This document shows positions 1 to 7,866 of a DNA stretch of 19,502 bases, piece by piece. Both the position numbers and the translations under genes were made by a program. The DNA is from Bacteroidaceae bacterium. GTDB taxonomy: Bacteria; Bacteroidota; Bacteroidia; Bacteroidales; Bacteroidaceae. The notes under the pieces were generated by a model. That model saw only the letters and a program-made list of their open reading frames with translations. It was not told the origin of the DNA and searched no databases. Where the stretch lies: NCBI GenBank assembly GCA_030843315.1, contig JAUUPT010000072.1, positions 1-19,502 on the forward strand. The letters are read 5' to 3'. Every line of letters begins with the position of its first letter. The stretch's first letter is position 1.

Positions 1-1
1 T

Positions 2-244
2 AAAGCAGCCAAGGAAATCGACATTGCTTTCGCCTACTTACCCTATGACACGAACAAGCTCTCCAACACTTCTTTCGACGGCAGTTGGGACTTCAGCGTC
101 ACTTCCATGACAGATGGTGCCACCGACGGTGCTTCACTGATGACACTGGGTGACATGGACTACACCAAGCAGGGACTGACCGTAGGCGGCAAAGAGTACA
201 AAGCCGAAACTCCTCAGAAGTTCTTCGGGGCTTACGGAAAATAA
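2..244 (+). CDS. C-terminal fragment of an unidentified protein (5' end outside window)
   Basis: An open frame runs from the window edge to a TAA at 242-244 and gives about 80 residues ending in KFFGAYGK. The fragment is polar and rich in Asp, Thr and Gly, with alternating hydrophobic residues (DFSVTSM, GLTVGGKEY) that suggest beta strands; it has no membrane segment and no motif I recognise. A hairpin terminator starts 46 bases after the stop, which supports this as the true end of a gene. The family cannot be named without the missing 5' part. Frame and end are well supported; function is unknown. Confidence 0.75.
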   Translation, partial: KAAKEIDIAFAYLPYDTNKLSNTSFDGSWDFSVTSMTDGATDGASLMTLGDMDYTKQGLTVGGKEYKAETPQKFFGAYGK

Positions 245-290
245 GATTACATAGTTCTGATGTAGCGAGGAAGCGCGCTGCATACAAATT

Positions 291-329
291 TTTGCCCTTT
301 GCCACCCCGGCAAGGGGCAAATTAATTTT
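291..329 (+). terminator. Intrinsic terminator after the first partial gene
   Basis: Arms 291-303 and 309-321 (TTTGCCCTTTGCC and GGCAAGGGGCAAA) pair over 13 base pairs with one G-U, around a 5-base loop, and are followed by a T-rich stretch (TTAATTTTA). The tail is not an uninterrupted T run. Its position shortly after the stop at 244 fits termination of the upstream gene. Confidence 0.65.
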
Positions 330-349
330 ATAGGAGAAAGAATTCCCCA

Positions 350-422
350 TTCACCCTTCATCGCCCGCTTTCACCGTAACCGACAGTAAACAAGTAAATT
401 AAGAGCCCAGGTGAAGGGTGAA
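350..422. repeat. Intergenic inverted repeat with 11-bp perfect arms
   Basis: TTCACCCTTCA at 350-360 is the exact reverse complement of TGAAGGGTGAA at 412-422, and the pairing extends by a G-U and a C-G inward. The spacer is about 50 bases, so this is too open for a simple terminator. It lies between a terminator and the next promoter, in DNA with no other assigned role. It may be one copy of an extragenic repeat; nothing in the window gives a second copy. Confidence 0.55.
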
Positions 423-442
423 ACCGCTTTTTAAACATTTAG

Positions 443-474
443 TTTGATAATTACAGCAAAAAGGCATACATTTG
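443..474 (+). promoter_or_regulatory. Bacteroides-type promoter for the lipoprotein gene
   Basis: TTTG at 443-446 (-33 element) and TACATTTG at 467-474 (a full match to the -7 consensus TAnnTTTG) are separated by 20 bases, the spacing known for the Bacteroides primary sigma factor. The predicted transcript starts around 480, leaving a leader of about 15-20 bases before the ATG at 497. This is the best-formed promoter in the window. Confidence 0.75.
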
Positions 475-496
475 CAACAATCAATGCATAAACGTT

Positions 497-1795
497 ATGA
501 GAAAGCTACATCTATTCTTTCTGTTCGCCTTGTTGCTTGCCGCTTGCAGCGACGACGACAAAGAAAAACAGCCCGATTTTGTTACCAATATCACGATAGC
601 CGATGCCGACAAGACTTTTGACCCGGGCGATGCCGTGACCGTGAAGGCCGACGGCTTCCGGAGCGATGACCAGGTGATACTGGACATCTACTGGCCGATA
701 GCCGACAATCCCCTCTTCCCCGAAGGTTTTTCACGCTACAATCGTGCCGTCACTACGGAACAGACTGCCGGTAGCGTCACTTTTCTTGCCCCCGGCCACT
801 GGCCCGCTTCACGGGTAGAGATATTCCTGGAACGTGAAGGCAACCTCATGCTGCTCGGTGAAATTTCTGTTTCCGACGGACAGCCGCCCAAGGAGTTCCA
901 ACTCTATGGTATCACCAACTCCCGCAGTATGATGGTACACCCATACGGTATCGAGCAGATAAGTCTCAACAGTTCTGATGGTACTGTATCCAAATCAATC
1001 GTACAGCTACCCAAAGGGCAAGAGTTTTCGCTTGTAGTCAACTCTCCGGGGAGCAACACTCTCTGCGGCATCTTAAAACAGGACGGACAATATACCACCG
1101 GTTGCTTCGACCTGTCCATGCACTACTGGAAAAGTACGACAGGACGTCCCATAACGCTCTGCACCACCTATAACAACAGCATATTCGAAATTAGCCAAAT
1201 TGACGAAACCCATCTGACAGTCAATAGCATAACATCATCAGCTTTCAGCAGGTCAGAGATGCCCGCGCCGGTATACCTCTTCGAACTGCCCGAAGGACTG
1301 AAAGCAGACGCCTTGAGGAACTATCGGGGCATATACCTCAGCGAAGGCTATATACTGCTCTCCGCCGATAATGGCGACGGAACGTTTTCACCTGTAGTAA
1401 TGGAGTTGCGCAATGGAAAGTTTAACATACAACTCTACGACCCGATACAGTGTAATGCCCTGATACCTTTCTGGGTTGTACTCCCCAAAGAAGGAACGAA
1501 TGAAGGCACGTACGCCGGCGGATATGCCCTGTCGAAAGCGAACGGCGGCGAGACGGAATTCCGGCTTTGGAACACGACGACAAAGGGTATGGAAGGAGAG
1601 CCATTCGCCACTTTCCCCAATCCGGTACGCTCCATTGCCACTTTCTGCACGGGAGACTTAGACGCACAGAAGCTCTATGTACTATTCGAAGCCTATCGTA
1701 ACGGTCCGCTGATTGAGTCGTACGACTTGACAAAGAAGGAGTGGAAAAGCCTCGGGTCGGGCTATCCTTATGCAGAGATTGTATTGGCAAGATAA
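497..1795 (+). CDS. Surface-exposed lipoprotein of unknown function
   Basis: A 432-residue protein with a lipoprotein signal peptide: MRKLHLFFLFALLLAAC, lipobox ending at Cys17. The next residues are SDDDKE, which match the acidic lipoprotein export signal that sends Bacteroides lipoproteins to the cell surface. Residues about 30-127 read as an Ig/IPT-like beta domain (FDPGDAVTVKADGF, then alternating strands to GEISVSDG). From about 135 on there are repeated short strand pairs (YGITNSRSMMVHPYGIEQI, YLSEGYILLSADNGDG, KLYVLFEAYRNGPLIESYD) that suggest a beta-propeller or kelch-like fold, but I see no clean repeat signature. The gene has its own promoter and stands alone, convergent with the channel gene 11 bases beyond. 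Localisation is well supported. Ligand binding is only a guess, and no function should be assigned. Confidence 0.9.
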   Translation: MRKLHLFFLFALLLAACSDDDKEKQPDFVTNITIADADKTFDPGDAVTVKADGFRSDDQVILDIYWPIADNPLFPEGFSRYNRAVTTEQTAGSVTFLAPGHWPASRVEIFLEREGNLMLLGEISVSDGQPPKEFQLYGITNSRSMMVHPYGIEQISLNSSDGTVSKSIVQLPKGQEFSLVVNSPGSNTLCGILKQDGQYTTGCFDLSMHYWKSTTGRPITLCTTYNNSIFEISQIDETHLTVNSITSSAFSRSEMPAPVYLFELPEGLKADALRNYRGIYLSEGYILLSADNGDGTFSPVVMELRNGKFNIQLYDPIQCNALIPFWVVLPKEGTNEGTYAGGYALSKANGGETEFRLWNTTTKGMEGEPFATFPNPVRSIATFCTGDLDAQKLYVLFEAYRNGPLIESYDLTKKEWKSLGSGYPYAEIVLAR

Positions 1796-1825
1796 ACGGG
1801 AATTTATCAGTTCCCTTTTTCCCGT
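1796..1825. terminator. Possible shared terminator between convergent genes
   Basis: ACGGGAA at 1796-1802 and TTCCCGT at 1819-1825 form a 7-bp stem that could serve either strand. A nested plus-strand alternative is GGGAA (1798-1802) with TTCCC (1811-1815) followed by five T residues (1816-1820). Both overlap the last codons of the minus-strand gene, whose TGA is at 1807-1809. Stems are short, so this is a candidate only. Confidence 0.4.
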
Positions 1826-3606
1826 AAATCATCCTTCGGTATTGTCGTCTCATTACCGTCCCGCATCGCCATATAATGCGGAGACATAATCTCGATGCCG
1901 GCGGCATTGAAAACGTCCTGGATGTTCTGGTGCAAATTGGAATAAATCTCGCCGAGGCGGTCCGCTTCCCGGATATAAGCATTCACCTGGTAGACCGGAT
2001 ACCAGTCACTAAGGGAAGTTTCGAGTACGAAGGGACGGGGATCGTCCGTCACGCCGGGAGTATTCAGGGCGGCTTCTATCAAGAGTTGGTGTACTTTGCG
2101 CCAGGGGGCATCGTAGCCGATGGTTACTTCGGAATGGATAATCAGACCGTACTCGCGGGCGGAAGCACTGTAATTGACGGTGTGCGAGGACATAATGAAG
2201 GAATTGGGAATGGTCACCACTTCGTTCTTCGTGGTGCGGATGCGGGTTACGAGCGGAGTCTTTTCTATCACGTTGCCCGTCGTTTCATTCAGTTGGATGC
2301 GGTCGCCCAGCTTGAAGGGGCGCATATACGTTATCACCAATCCTGCCATCACGTTTCCGATAACGGTGCTCGAACCCAACGAAACAATCAGACCGACAAA
2401 CACCGATATTCCTTGAAAAACACCGGACTGCGAACCCGGCAAATAGGGATAGACCATCGCAATCATAAATGCATAGAGCAGAAACCGCACGATGTGGAAC
2501 GTCGGAATAGCCCAGTCGGCATAGAAACCTCTTATCTGCAACCGTTCCGATTGTATCTCGTTGGCAAGATAGTGCACCAGCCTTACCAGATATTTCACCG
2601 CCAGCCATATCACGAAGATAGTGAATAAGTTCGGAATATAGTCGATGACCCCATGCAGAATACTCTTCACGGGATTCCATATATAAGAGAATAGCTGGTA
2701 CGCGAAACCTTTAGTCTGCGGGAAAATGGAGAAGAGCAACGGTACCGTGAGCAGCAACTGAAGAATCATAAAGGCATAGCGCAGCAGGTTGGCGAGGAAT
2801 ACAAGCAGATTGACCTGCTTCTGTGTGTCCAGCAATTCATAATCCTGGATGGAAATGGGCTTCAACCTGGTATCTTTCAGCTTCTGAATGCGCAGCCTGA
2901 GTTTACGGAACAGCCAGTTGGTGAGCTTAAACAAAAAGAATTGCCCGGCAAGTACCAGGATAAAATACAAGATACGCTTGCCCAGTTGCACCAGGCTATG
3001 CTCTTCCTTCATAGACTTCAGCTTATCCACAATGATGTGCCGTTTGCCGGAGACCAGTTGTTCGCGGGTGCAGTTCTCCCACAATCCGTCCTGGTCGGTG
3101 AAGGAGGCAATCACTTTATCGTTGTACATCAAGTCGGATACGATATCGCTGCTTTCTATATAGAGCGAGTCGGGATGCAGGTTGAAGCGTTTACCCAGTT
3201 CGGTGACTTCAAGCGATATGGACTCGGCGCGCTGCTGAGGGGTATGTCCGCCACGCTTGGCATAGAGGTAGAACAAGGTATCGCCTTCTACCACTACCGG
3301 CACACCGGGAGTTACTTCACGAAGCGAGTCAATGCGCAACTTCTGCTGTGCTAACTTCACAGAATCGGCCGCATAGCTGGCCAGCTTCATCTGCTCCATC
3401 TCCATCCGCAGGTTTGCTTCATTCAGCCTTGCCGCTTCCAGTTCTTCCCTGAGAGCCGACAAGTGTATTGAATCAGAATCTACTTTTACCGCCTCCGGTA
3501 AACTATCTTTATGGAGGGCATCGAGAACTTTATCTACTAATTGTGCCGAGGCATCGCCTACCGGCATAAAGAATATCCAAAGGCAAAAAAGGTGAACCGC
3601 TTTCAT
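1807..3606 (-). CDS. MscS-family mechanosensitive ion channel with periplasmic N-terminal extension
   Basis: A 599-residue inner-membrane protein that should open under membrane tension and release solutes during hypo-osmotic shock. An N-terminal signal peptide (about 1-21, ending GDASA) is followed by a 185-residue soluble stretch that includes a charged helical, probably coiled-coil segment (about 47-95). Hydrophobic segments lie near 210-230, 267-293, 320-346, 365-388 and 396-428. The last carries the MscS pore-helix pattern VSLGSSTVIGNVMAGLVITY (409-427 region), directly followed by the beta domain (MRPFKLGDRIQL, TTKNEVVTIPNSFI) and the alpha/beta C-terminal domain ending near 575. The basic MscS core is about 290 residues, so this is one of the enlarged members. 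It is transcribed divergently from the antiporter gene, and an ATG follows a TATGTTTG box by about 40 bases. Family assignment is firm; the role of the N-terminal extension is unknown. Confidence 0.93.
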   Translation of the reverse strand: MKAVHLFCLWIFFMPVGDASAQLVDKVLDALHKDSLPEAVKVDSDSIHLSALREELEAARLNEANLRMEMEQMKLASYAADSVKLAQQKLRIDSLREVTPGVPVVVEGDTLFYLYAKRGGHTPQQRAESISLEVTELGKRFNLHPDSLYIESSDIVSDLMYNDKVIASFTDQDGLWENCTREQLVSGKRHIIVDKLKSMKEEHSLVQLGKRILYFILVLAGQFFLFKLTNWLFRKLRLRIQKLKDTRLKPISIQDYELLDTQKQVNLLVFLANLLRYAFMILQLLLTVPLLFSIFPQTKGFAYQLFSYIWNPVKSILHGVIDYIPNLFTIFVIWLAVKYLVRLVHYLANEIQSERLQIRGFYADWAIPTFHIVRFLLYAFMIAMVYPYLPGSQSGVFQGISVFVGLIVSLGSSTVIGNVMAGLVITYMRPFKLGDRIQLNETTGNVIEKTPLVTRIRTTKNEVVTIPNSFIMSSHTVNYSASAREYGLIIHSEVTIGYDAPWRKVHQLLIEAALNTPGVTDDPRPFVLETSLSDWYPVYQVNAYIREADRLGEIYSNLHQNIQDVFNAAGIEIMSPHYMAMRDGNETTIPKDDLREKGN

Positions 3607-3649
3607 ATCATTCCTGATTGGTCGTTTTAATTGTGTTTAATAAAGCGTA

Positions 3650-3657
3650 CAAACATA
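3650..3657 (-). promoter_or_regulatory. -7 box for the mechanosensitive channel gene
   Basis: On the minus strand this reads TATGTTTG, a full match to the Bacteroides -7 consensus, 43 bases upstream of the channel ATG. No TTTG is found at the expected -33 distance, so the promoter is supported by one element only. Confidence 0.5.
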
Positions 3658-3731
3658 CAGAATGTTTTTGATTTTAAGTCTAATTTTCATTTCTAAATAG
3701 CAAAGCGCCGGCAACAAATGACTATTATTAC

Positions 3732-3739
3732 TATCTTTG
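3732..3739 (+). promoter_or_regulatory. -7 box for the antiporter gene
   Basis: TATCTTTG matches the -7 consensus TAnnTTTG and lies 24 bases before the ATG at 3764. No -33 TTTG is seen at the usual distance. The box helps decide the start: an in-frame TTG at 3737 lies inside it and cannot be in the transcript. The purine-rich stretch before the ATG (AAGAAAAAAGAGA) may help ribosome loading. Confidence 0.5.
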
Positions 3740-3763
3740 CCGCGAACAAGAAAAAAGAGAACC

Positions 3764-4726
3764 ATGAATATACTCTTTCTTATCGGAGGACTCCTCCTTA
3801 TACTATTGGGTGCCAACGGGCTGACCGACGGCGCCGCATCCGTAGCCAAGCGCTTCCGCATACCGTCCATCGTCATCGGGCTCACCATCGTAGCCTTCGG
3901 TACTTCCGCCCCGGAGCTTACCGTCAGTGTGTCTTCGGCATTGAAAGGCAGCGCGGACATTGCCGTGGGCAACGTAGTGGGAAGCAACATCTTCAACACC
4001 CTGATGATAGTAGGCTGCACGGCGCTCTTCGCTCCCATTGTTATCACCCGGAACACGCTGCGAAGAGAAATTCCTCTTTGCATCCTCTCTTCCCTCGTCC
4101 TGCTAATCTGCGCCAACGATATGTTCTTGAACGGCAGTAAGGAAAACGTACTCAGCATCACCGACGGACTGATATTGCTCTGCTTCTTCATCGTCTTTCT
4201 GAGCTACACCTTTGCCATCGCCTCGCACAATACGAAAGAAAAGGGGGAGGAAACGGACGAAATAAAGCAGCTCCCCATGTGGAAGTCTGTTCTATATATT
4301 CTTGGCGGACTCGGTGCCCTCGTTGCCGGAGGCAGTTTCTTTGTAGACGGCGCCAGCGGCATTGCCCGCAGCCTGGGTGTCAGCGAATCCGTCATCGGTC
4401 TTACGCTTGTGGCAGGCGGAACTTCGTTACCCGAGCTTGCCACCTCCATCGTGGCAGCCTTGAAGAAGAACCCGGAGATAGCTATCGGAAACGTCATCGG
4501 CAGCAATCTTTTCAATATCTTCTTTGTCCTGGGTTGCTCGGCTTCCATCACGCCGCTGCACCTGAACGGCATCACCAATCTGGATTTGTTGGTACTGGTC
4601 GGCTCCAGTATTTTGCTTTGGCTGGTAGGTATCTTCTTCGGAAAGCGCACCATCACCCGAATCGAAGGCAGCATTCTGATACTATGTTATATTGCTTACA
4701 CTACTGTGCTGATATACAATTTATAA
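3764..4726 (+). CDS. Calcium/sodium:cation antiporter (CaCA family, YrbG-like)
   Basis: A 320-residue inner-membrane exchanger, expected to expel Ca2+ (or another cation) in return for Na+ or H+. It shows both inverted alpha repeats of the family. Alpha-1 is IGLTIVAFGTSAPEL (residues 38-52, acidic residue Glu51) with GNVVGSNIFN (69-78). Alpha-2 is IGLTLVAGGTSLPEL (211-225, Glu224) with GNVIGSNLFN (242-251). About ten hydrophobic segments are visible, and a short charged cytoplasmic loop (about 156-172, NTKEKGEETDEIKQ) divides the halves. The length is normal for bacterial YrbG-like proteins. I chose the ATG at 3764 over an upstream in-frame TTG, which falls in the promoter box. The gene is divergent from the channel gene, so two envelope ion-handling functions share one control region; joint regulation is only inferred. 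Ion specificity cannot be read from sequence alone. Confidence 0.93.
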   Translation: MNILFLIGGLLLILLGANGLTDGAASVAKRFRIPSIVIGLTIVAFGTSAPELTVSVSSALKGSADIAVGNVVGSNIFNTLMIVGCTALFAPIVITRNTLRREIPLCILSSLVLLICANDMFLNGSKENVLSITDGLILLCFFIVFLSYTFAIASHNTKEKGEETDEIKQLPMWKSVLYILGGLGALVAGGSFFVDGASGIARSLGVSESVIGLTLVAGGTSLPELATSIVAALKKNPEIAIGNVIGSNLFNIFFVLGCSASITPLHLNGITNLDLLVLVGSSILLWLVGIFFGKRTITRIEGSILILCYIAYTTVLIYNL

Positions 4727-4819
4727 GAACATAAAAATGAAGTCCTTAGAGCATCGGAAAAGTAGACATTCCACAGATAGTTTTTAAGTACTCCACGCGG
4801 TATTTTAAAGATTATCACG

Positions 4820-4827
4820 TATCTTTG
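4820..4827 (+). promoter_or_regulatory. -7 box for the GNAT-parE-coaD-protease block
   Basis: TATCTTTG fits TAnnTTTG and ends 20 bases before the ATG at 4848. There is no TTTG at the -33 position. It is the only promoter-like box I find ahead of this four-gene block. The rest of the 121-base gap after the antiporter gene shows no clear terminator. Confidence 0.5.
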
Positions 4828-4847
4828 CTGACTCAATATTAAACACT

Positions 4848-5984
4848 ATGGCAATTACAATCAAAAAAGTTTCTACAAAGAAAGAGTTGAACCAGTTTAT
4901 CCGCTTCAACTACAAACTATACAAAAACAACCCGTATTCCGTCCCCGACCTTTTTGACGATATGCTCAACACCTTCAACCGGAAGAAGAACGCCGCATTC
5001 GAGTTTTGCGAAGCCGACTACTTTCTGGCATATAAGGACGGAAAGATAGTAGGACGTGTAGCTGCCATCATCAACCAGAGAGCCAACGATACCTGGAACA
5101 AGAAAGAAGTACGTTTCGGATGGATTGACTTCATCGACGACCCCGAAGTGTCCGAAGCCTTGATTCATACCGTAGAAGAATGGGGAAAAGAACGGGGTAT
5201 GACCCAGATACAAGGCCCGTTGGGCTTTACCGACTTTGATGCGGAAGGCATGCTCATCGAAGGCTTCGACCAACTGAGCACCATGGCAACCACCTATAAT
5301 TACCCCTATTATCCGCAACACATGGAACGCATGGGTTTCAGCAAGGATGCCGATTGGGTGGAATACAAAATCTACATTCCGGATGCCATACCGGATAAGC
5401 ACAAACGTATCTCAGACCTTATCCAACGGAAATATAACCTCAAGATCAAGAAATACACTTCGTCCAGGAAGCTGGCACGCGAATACGGCCAAAAAATTTT
5501 CGAACTGATGAACGAAGCATACAGCCCGCTCTACGGATATTCGGCTTTATCGCAAGGGCAGATTGACCAATATGTAAAGATGTATCTGCCGATTATAGAC
5601 TTGCGAATGGTGACACTTATCACCGATGCCGATGACCAACTGATTGCCGTAGGTATCTCCATGCCCTCTCTGTCCGAAGCATTACAGAAGGCACACGGTC
5701 GTTTGCTGCCTTTCGGATGGTATCATCTATTGAAAGCATTGTTCATGAAACGACGTGCCAAAATGCTGGATTTACTGCTGGTAGCGGTGAAACCTGAATA
5801 TCAGAATAAAGGTGTTAACGCTTTGTTATTTTCCGATTTAATTCCGGTTTATCAAAAATTAGGCTTTATATTTGCAGAAAGCAACCCCGAGCTGGAGATG
5901 AACGGCAAAGTGCAAGCCCAATGGGAATACTTCAAGACCGAACAGCATAAACGGCGCCGGGCATTCATCAAAGAAATAAAATAA
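4848..5984 (+). CDS. GNAT-fold acyltransferase-like protein, substrate unknown
   Basis: A 378-residue soluble protein that appears to carry two GNAT-like halves. In the N-terminal half a strand-rich stretch (FLAYKDGKIVGRVAAIINQ, residues 59-77) and RFGWIDFIDD (89-98) resemble the core of acetyltransferases. In the C-terminal half (about 250-378), LDLLLVAVKPEYQNKGVNALL (307-327) looks like strand beta-4 plus the acetyl-CoA pyrophosphate loop (usual pattern Q/R-x-x-G-x-G/A), followed by YQKLGFIFAE (335-344), the typical GNAT end motif. There is no signal peptide or membrane segment. It starts a tight plus-strand block and its stop lies 10 bases before parE, so co-transcription is likely. Fold assignment is moderately sure; acyl donor and acceptor are unknown. 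The position ahead of parE and coaD gives no clear functional hint. Confidence 0.8.
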   Translation: MAITIKKVSTKKELNQFIRFNYKLYKNNPYSVPDLFDDMLNTFNRKKNAAFEFCEADYFLAYKDGKIVGRVAAIINQRANDTWNKKEVRFGWIDFIDDPEVSEALIHTVEEWGKERGMTQIQGPLGFTDFDAEGMLIEGFDQLSTMATTYNYPYYPQHMERMGFSKDADWVEYKIYIPDAIPDKHKRISDLIQRKYNLKIKKYTSSRKLAREYGQKIFELMNEAYSPLYGYSALSQGQIDQYVKMYLPIIDLRMVTLITDADDQLIAVGISMPSLSEALQKAHGRLLPFGWYHLLKALFMKRRAKMLDLLLVAVKPEYQNKGVNALLFSDLIPVYQKLGFIFAESNPELEMNGKVQAQWEYFKTEQHKRRRAFIKEIK

Positions 5985-5994
5985 TGTGCTAATT

Positions 5995-7866
5995 ATGGAA
6001 GAAATCAACGGACTGATGCCCGAAGGTAATGTAGAATATACGGAAGACAACATTCGTCATTTGGACGATATGGAGCATATCCGTGTCCGTTCGGGCATGT
6101 ACATCGGCCGTCTGGGAGACGGCTCACAAAATGACGACGGTATCTATGTATTGCTGAAAGAAGTAATGGACAACAGTATCGATGAGTTCAAAATGGGTGC
6201 CGGCAAACGTATAGAAGTGACTATTGACGAAAACCTCCGCGTCTGCGTGCGCGACTACGGACGGGGGATTCCGCAAGGCAAACTGATAGAAGCCGTCAGC
6301 AAATTGAATACCGGCGGTAAGTACGACAGTAAGGCTTTTAAGAAAAGTGTCGGACTGAACGGTGTGGGTATCAAAGCTGTTAATGCACTCAGCAGCCGCT
6401 TCGAAGTACGCAGTTATCGCGACGGGAAAGTACGCATCGCTATTTTCGAGAAAGGAGCGCTTCAAAGTGATACCACAGAAAACACGGAAGAAGAAAGCGG
6501 AACTTACATTTTCTTTGAACCGGATGCCACGCTCTTCCTCAACTATTCATTCCAGAATACATTTGTAGAGACGCTGCTGCGTAACTATACCTATCTTAAT
6601 ACGGGCCTTTCCATCATCTACAACGGCCAGCGCATCATCTCCCGCCACGGATTGGAAGACTTGCTGAAAGACAATATGACCGCCGAAGGCCTGTATGACA
6701 TCATCCACCTGAAAGGGGAAGATATCGAGATAGCCTTTACGCACACCAATCAATATGGCGAAGAATACTACTCTTTCGTCAACGGCCAGCACACCACGCA
6801 GGGCGGTACGCACCAGAGTGCATTGAAAGAACATATCGCACGCACTATCAAGGAGTTCTACAACAAGAACCAGGAATATTCCGATATTCGTAATGGTATC
6901 GTTGCAGCCATCGCCATCAACGTGGAAGAACCACAGTTCGAAGGACAGACCAAAACCAAACTGGGTTCACCTTCAATGGAACCGGGAGGCGTCAGCGTCA
7001 ACAAATATGTGGGCGACTTCATCAAGACGGAAGTGGATAACTATCTCCACAAGAATCCGCTTGTAGCCGAAGTGATGCTGCAAAAGATACAAGACTCCGA
7101 GAAAGAGCGAAAAGCCATTGCCGGTGTCACCAAGTTGGCACGCGAACGTGCCAAGAAGGCCAACCTGCATAACCGCAAGTTACGCGATTGCCGCTATCAC
7201 CTGAGCGACGGAAAAGGCAAAGACCAAGAAACCGACTCGTGCATCTTCATCACCGAGGGAGACTCTGCCAGCGGTTCCATCACCAAAAGCCGTGATGTGA
7301 ATACCCAAGCCGTATTCAGCCTGCGAGGCAAGCCGCTCAACTCCTTCGGCCTGACCAAGAAGGTGGTCTACGAAAACGAAGAATTCAATCTGCTGCAAGC
7401 AGCCCTGAACATAGAGGATGGCATAGAAGGATTGCGCTACAACAAAGTGATCGTGGCCACTGATGCCGACGTGGACGGTATGCACATCCGCCTGCTCATT
7501 ATCACATTCTTCCTGCAATTCTTCCCCGACCTGATAAAAAAGGGACATGTATACATCTTGCAGACTCCGCTATTCCGCGTGCGCAATAAGAAAAAGACCA
7601 GTTATTGCTATACGGAAGAAGAACGCCAAAAGGCCGTTGCAGAGTTGGGCCCCAACCCGGAAATCACGCGATTCAAGGGTTTGGGAGAGATTTCACCCGA
7701 TGAGTTCCAGCACTTTATCGGCAAGGATATGCGCCTGGAACAAGTGTCCCTGCGCAAAACAGACCTTGTAAAAGAGTTGCTGGAGTTCTACATGGGCAAG
7801 AATACGATGGAACGGCAGAATTTTATTATCAACAATCTGGTTATTGAAGAAGATTTAGCATCATGA
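5995..7866 (+). CDS. parE: DNA topoisomerase IV subunit B
   Basis: The ATPase/TOPRIM subunit of the type IIA topoisomerase that decatenates daughter chromosomes, working with ParC. GHKL ATPase motifs: EVMDNSIDEF (56-65, Mg-binding Asn60), DYGRGIP (87-93), GLNGVGIKAVNALS (120-133), and the QTKTKLGS switch-lysine loop (318-325). The TOPRIM domain has EGDSASGS (421-428, Glu421) and DADVDG (490-495), followed by RFKGLGEISPDEF (559-571). MYIGRLGDG and LRGKPLNSFGL favour ParE over GyrB. At 623 residues it is full length for the short form without the GyrB insert. I chose ATG 5995 over the in-frame GTG at 5986, which lies two bases after the upstream stop; the difference is three residues. The stop TGA overlaps the coaD ATG (ATGA), indicating translational coupling. 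No parC is in the window. Confidence 0.94.
   Translation: MEEINGLMPEGNVEYTEDNIRHLDDMEHIRVRSGMYIGRLGDGSQNDDGIYVLLKEVMDNSIDEFKMGAGKRIEVTIDENLRVCVRDYGRGIPQGKLIEAVSKLNTGGKYDSKAFKKSVGLNGVGIKAVNALSSRFEVRSYRDGKVRIAIFEKGALQSDTTENTEEESGTYIFFEPDATLFLNYSFQNTFVETLLRNYTYLNTGLSIIYNGQRIISRHGLEDLLKDNMTAEGLYDIIHLKGEDIEIAFTHTNQYGEEYYSFVNGQHTTQGGTHQSALKEHIARTIKEFYNKNQEYSDIRNGIVAAIAINVEEPQFEGQTKTKLGSPSMEPGGVSVNKYVGDFIKTEVDNYLHKNPLVAEVMLQKIQDSEKERKAIAGVTKLARERAKKANLHNRKLRDCRYHLSDGKGKDQETDSCIFITEGDSASGSITKSRDVNTQAVFSLRGKPLNSFGLTKKVVYENEEFNLLQAALNIEDGIEGLRYNKVIVATDADVDGMHIRLLIITFFLQFFPDLIKKGHVYILQTPLFRVRNKKKTSYCYTEEERQKAVAELGPNPEITRFKGLGEISPDEFQHFIGKDMRLEQVSLRKTDLVKELLEFYMGKNTMERQNFIINNLVIEEDLAS

Noticed and set aside
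1876..2628. 250-residue plus-strand open frame opposite the mechanosensitive channel gene
   Set aside because: The minus-strand reading carries clear MscS motifs across the same bases. The plus-strand product has no domain and no promoter.
3737..3763. Upstream TTG start for the antiporter, adding nine residues (MPRTRKKRT)
   Set aside because: The TTG lies inside the TATCTTTG -7 box, so it would not be in the mRNA. The ATG at 3764 gives the normal family N-terminus.
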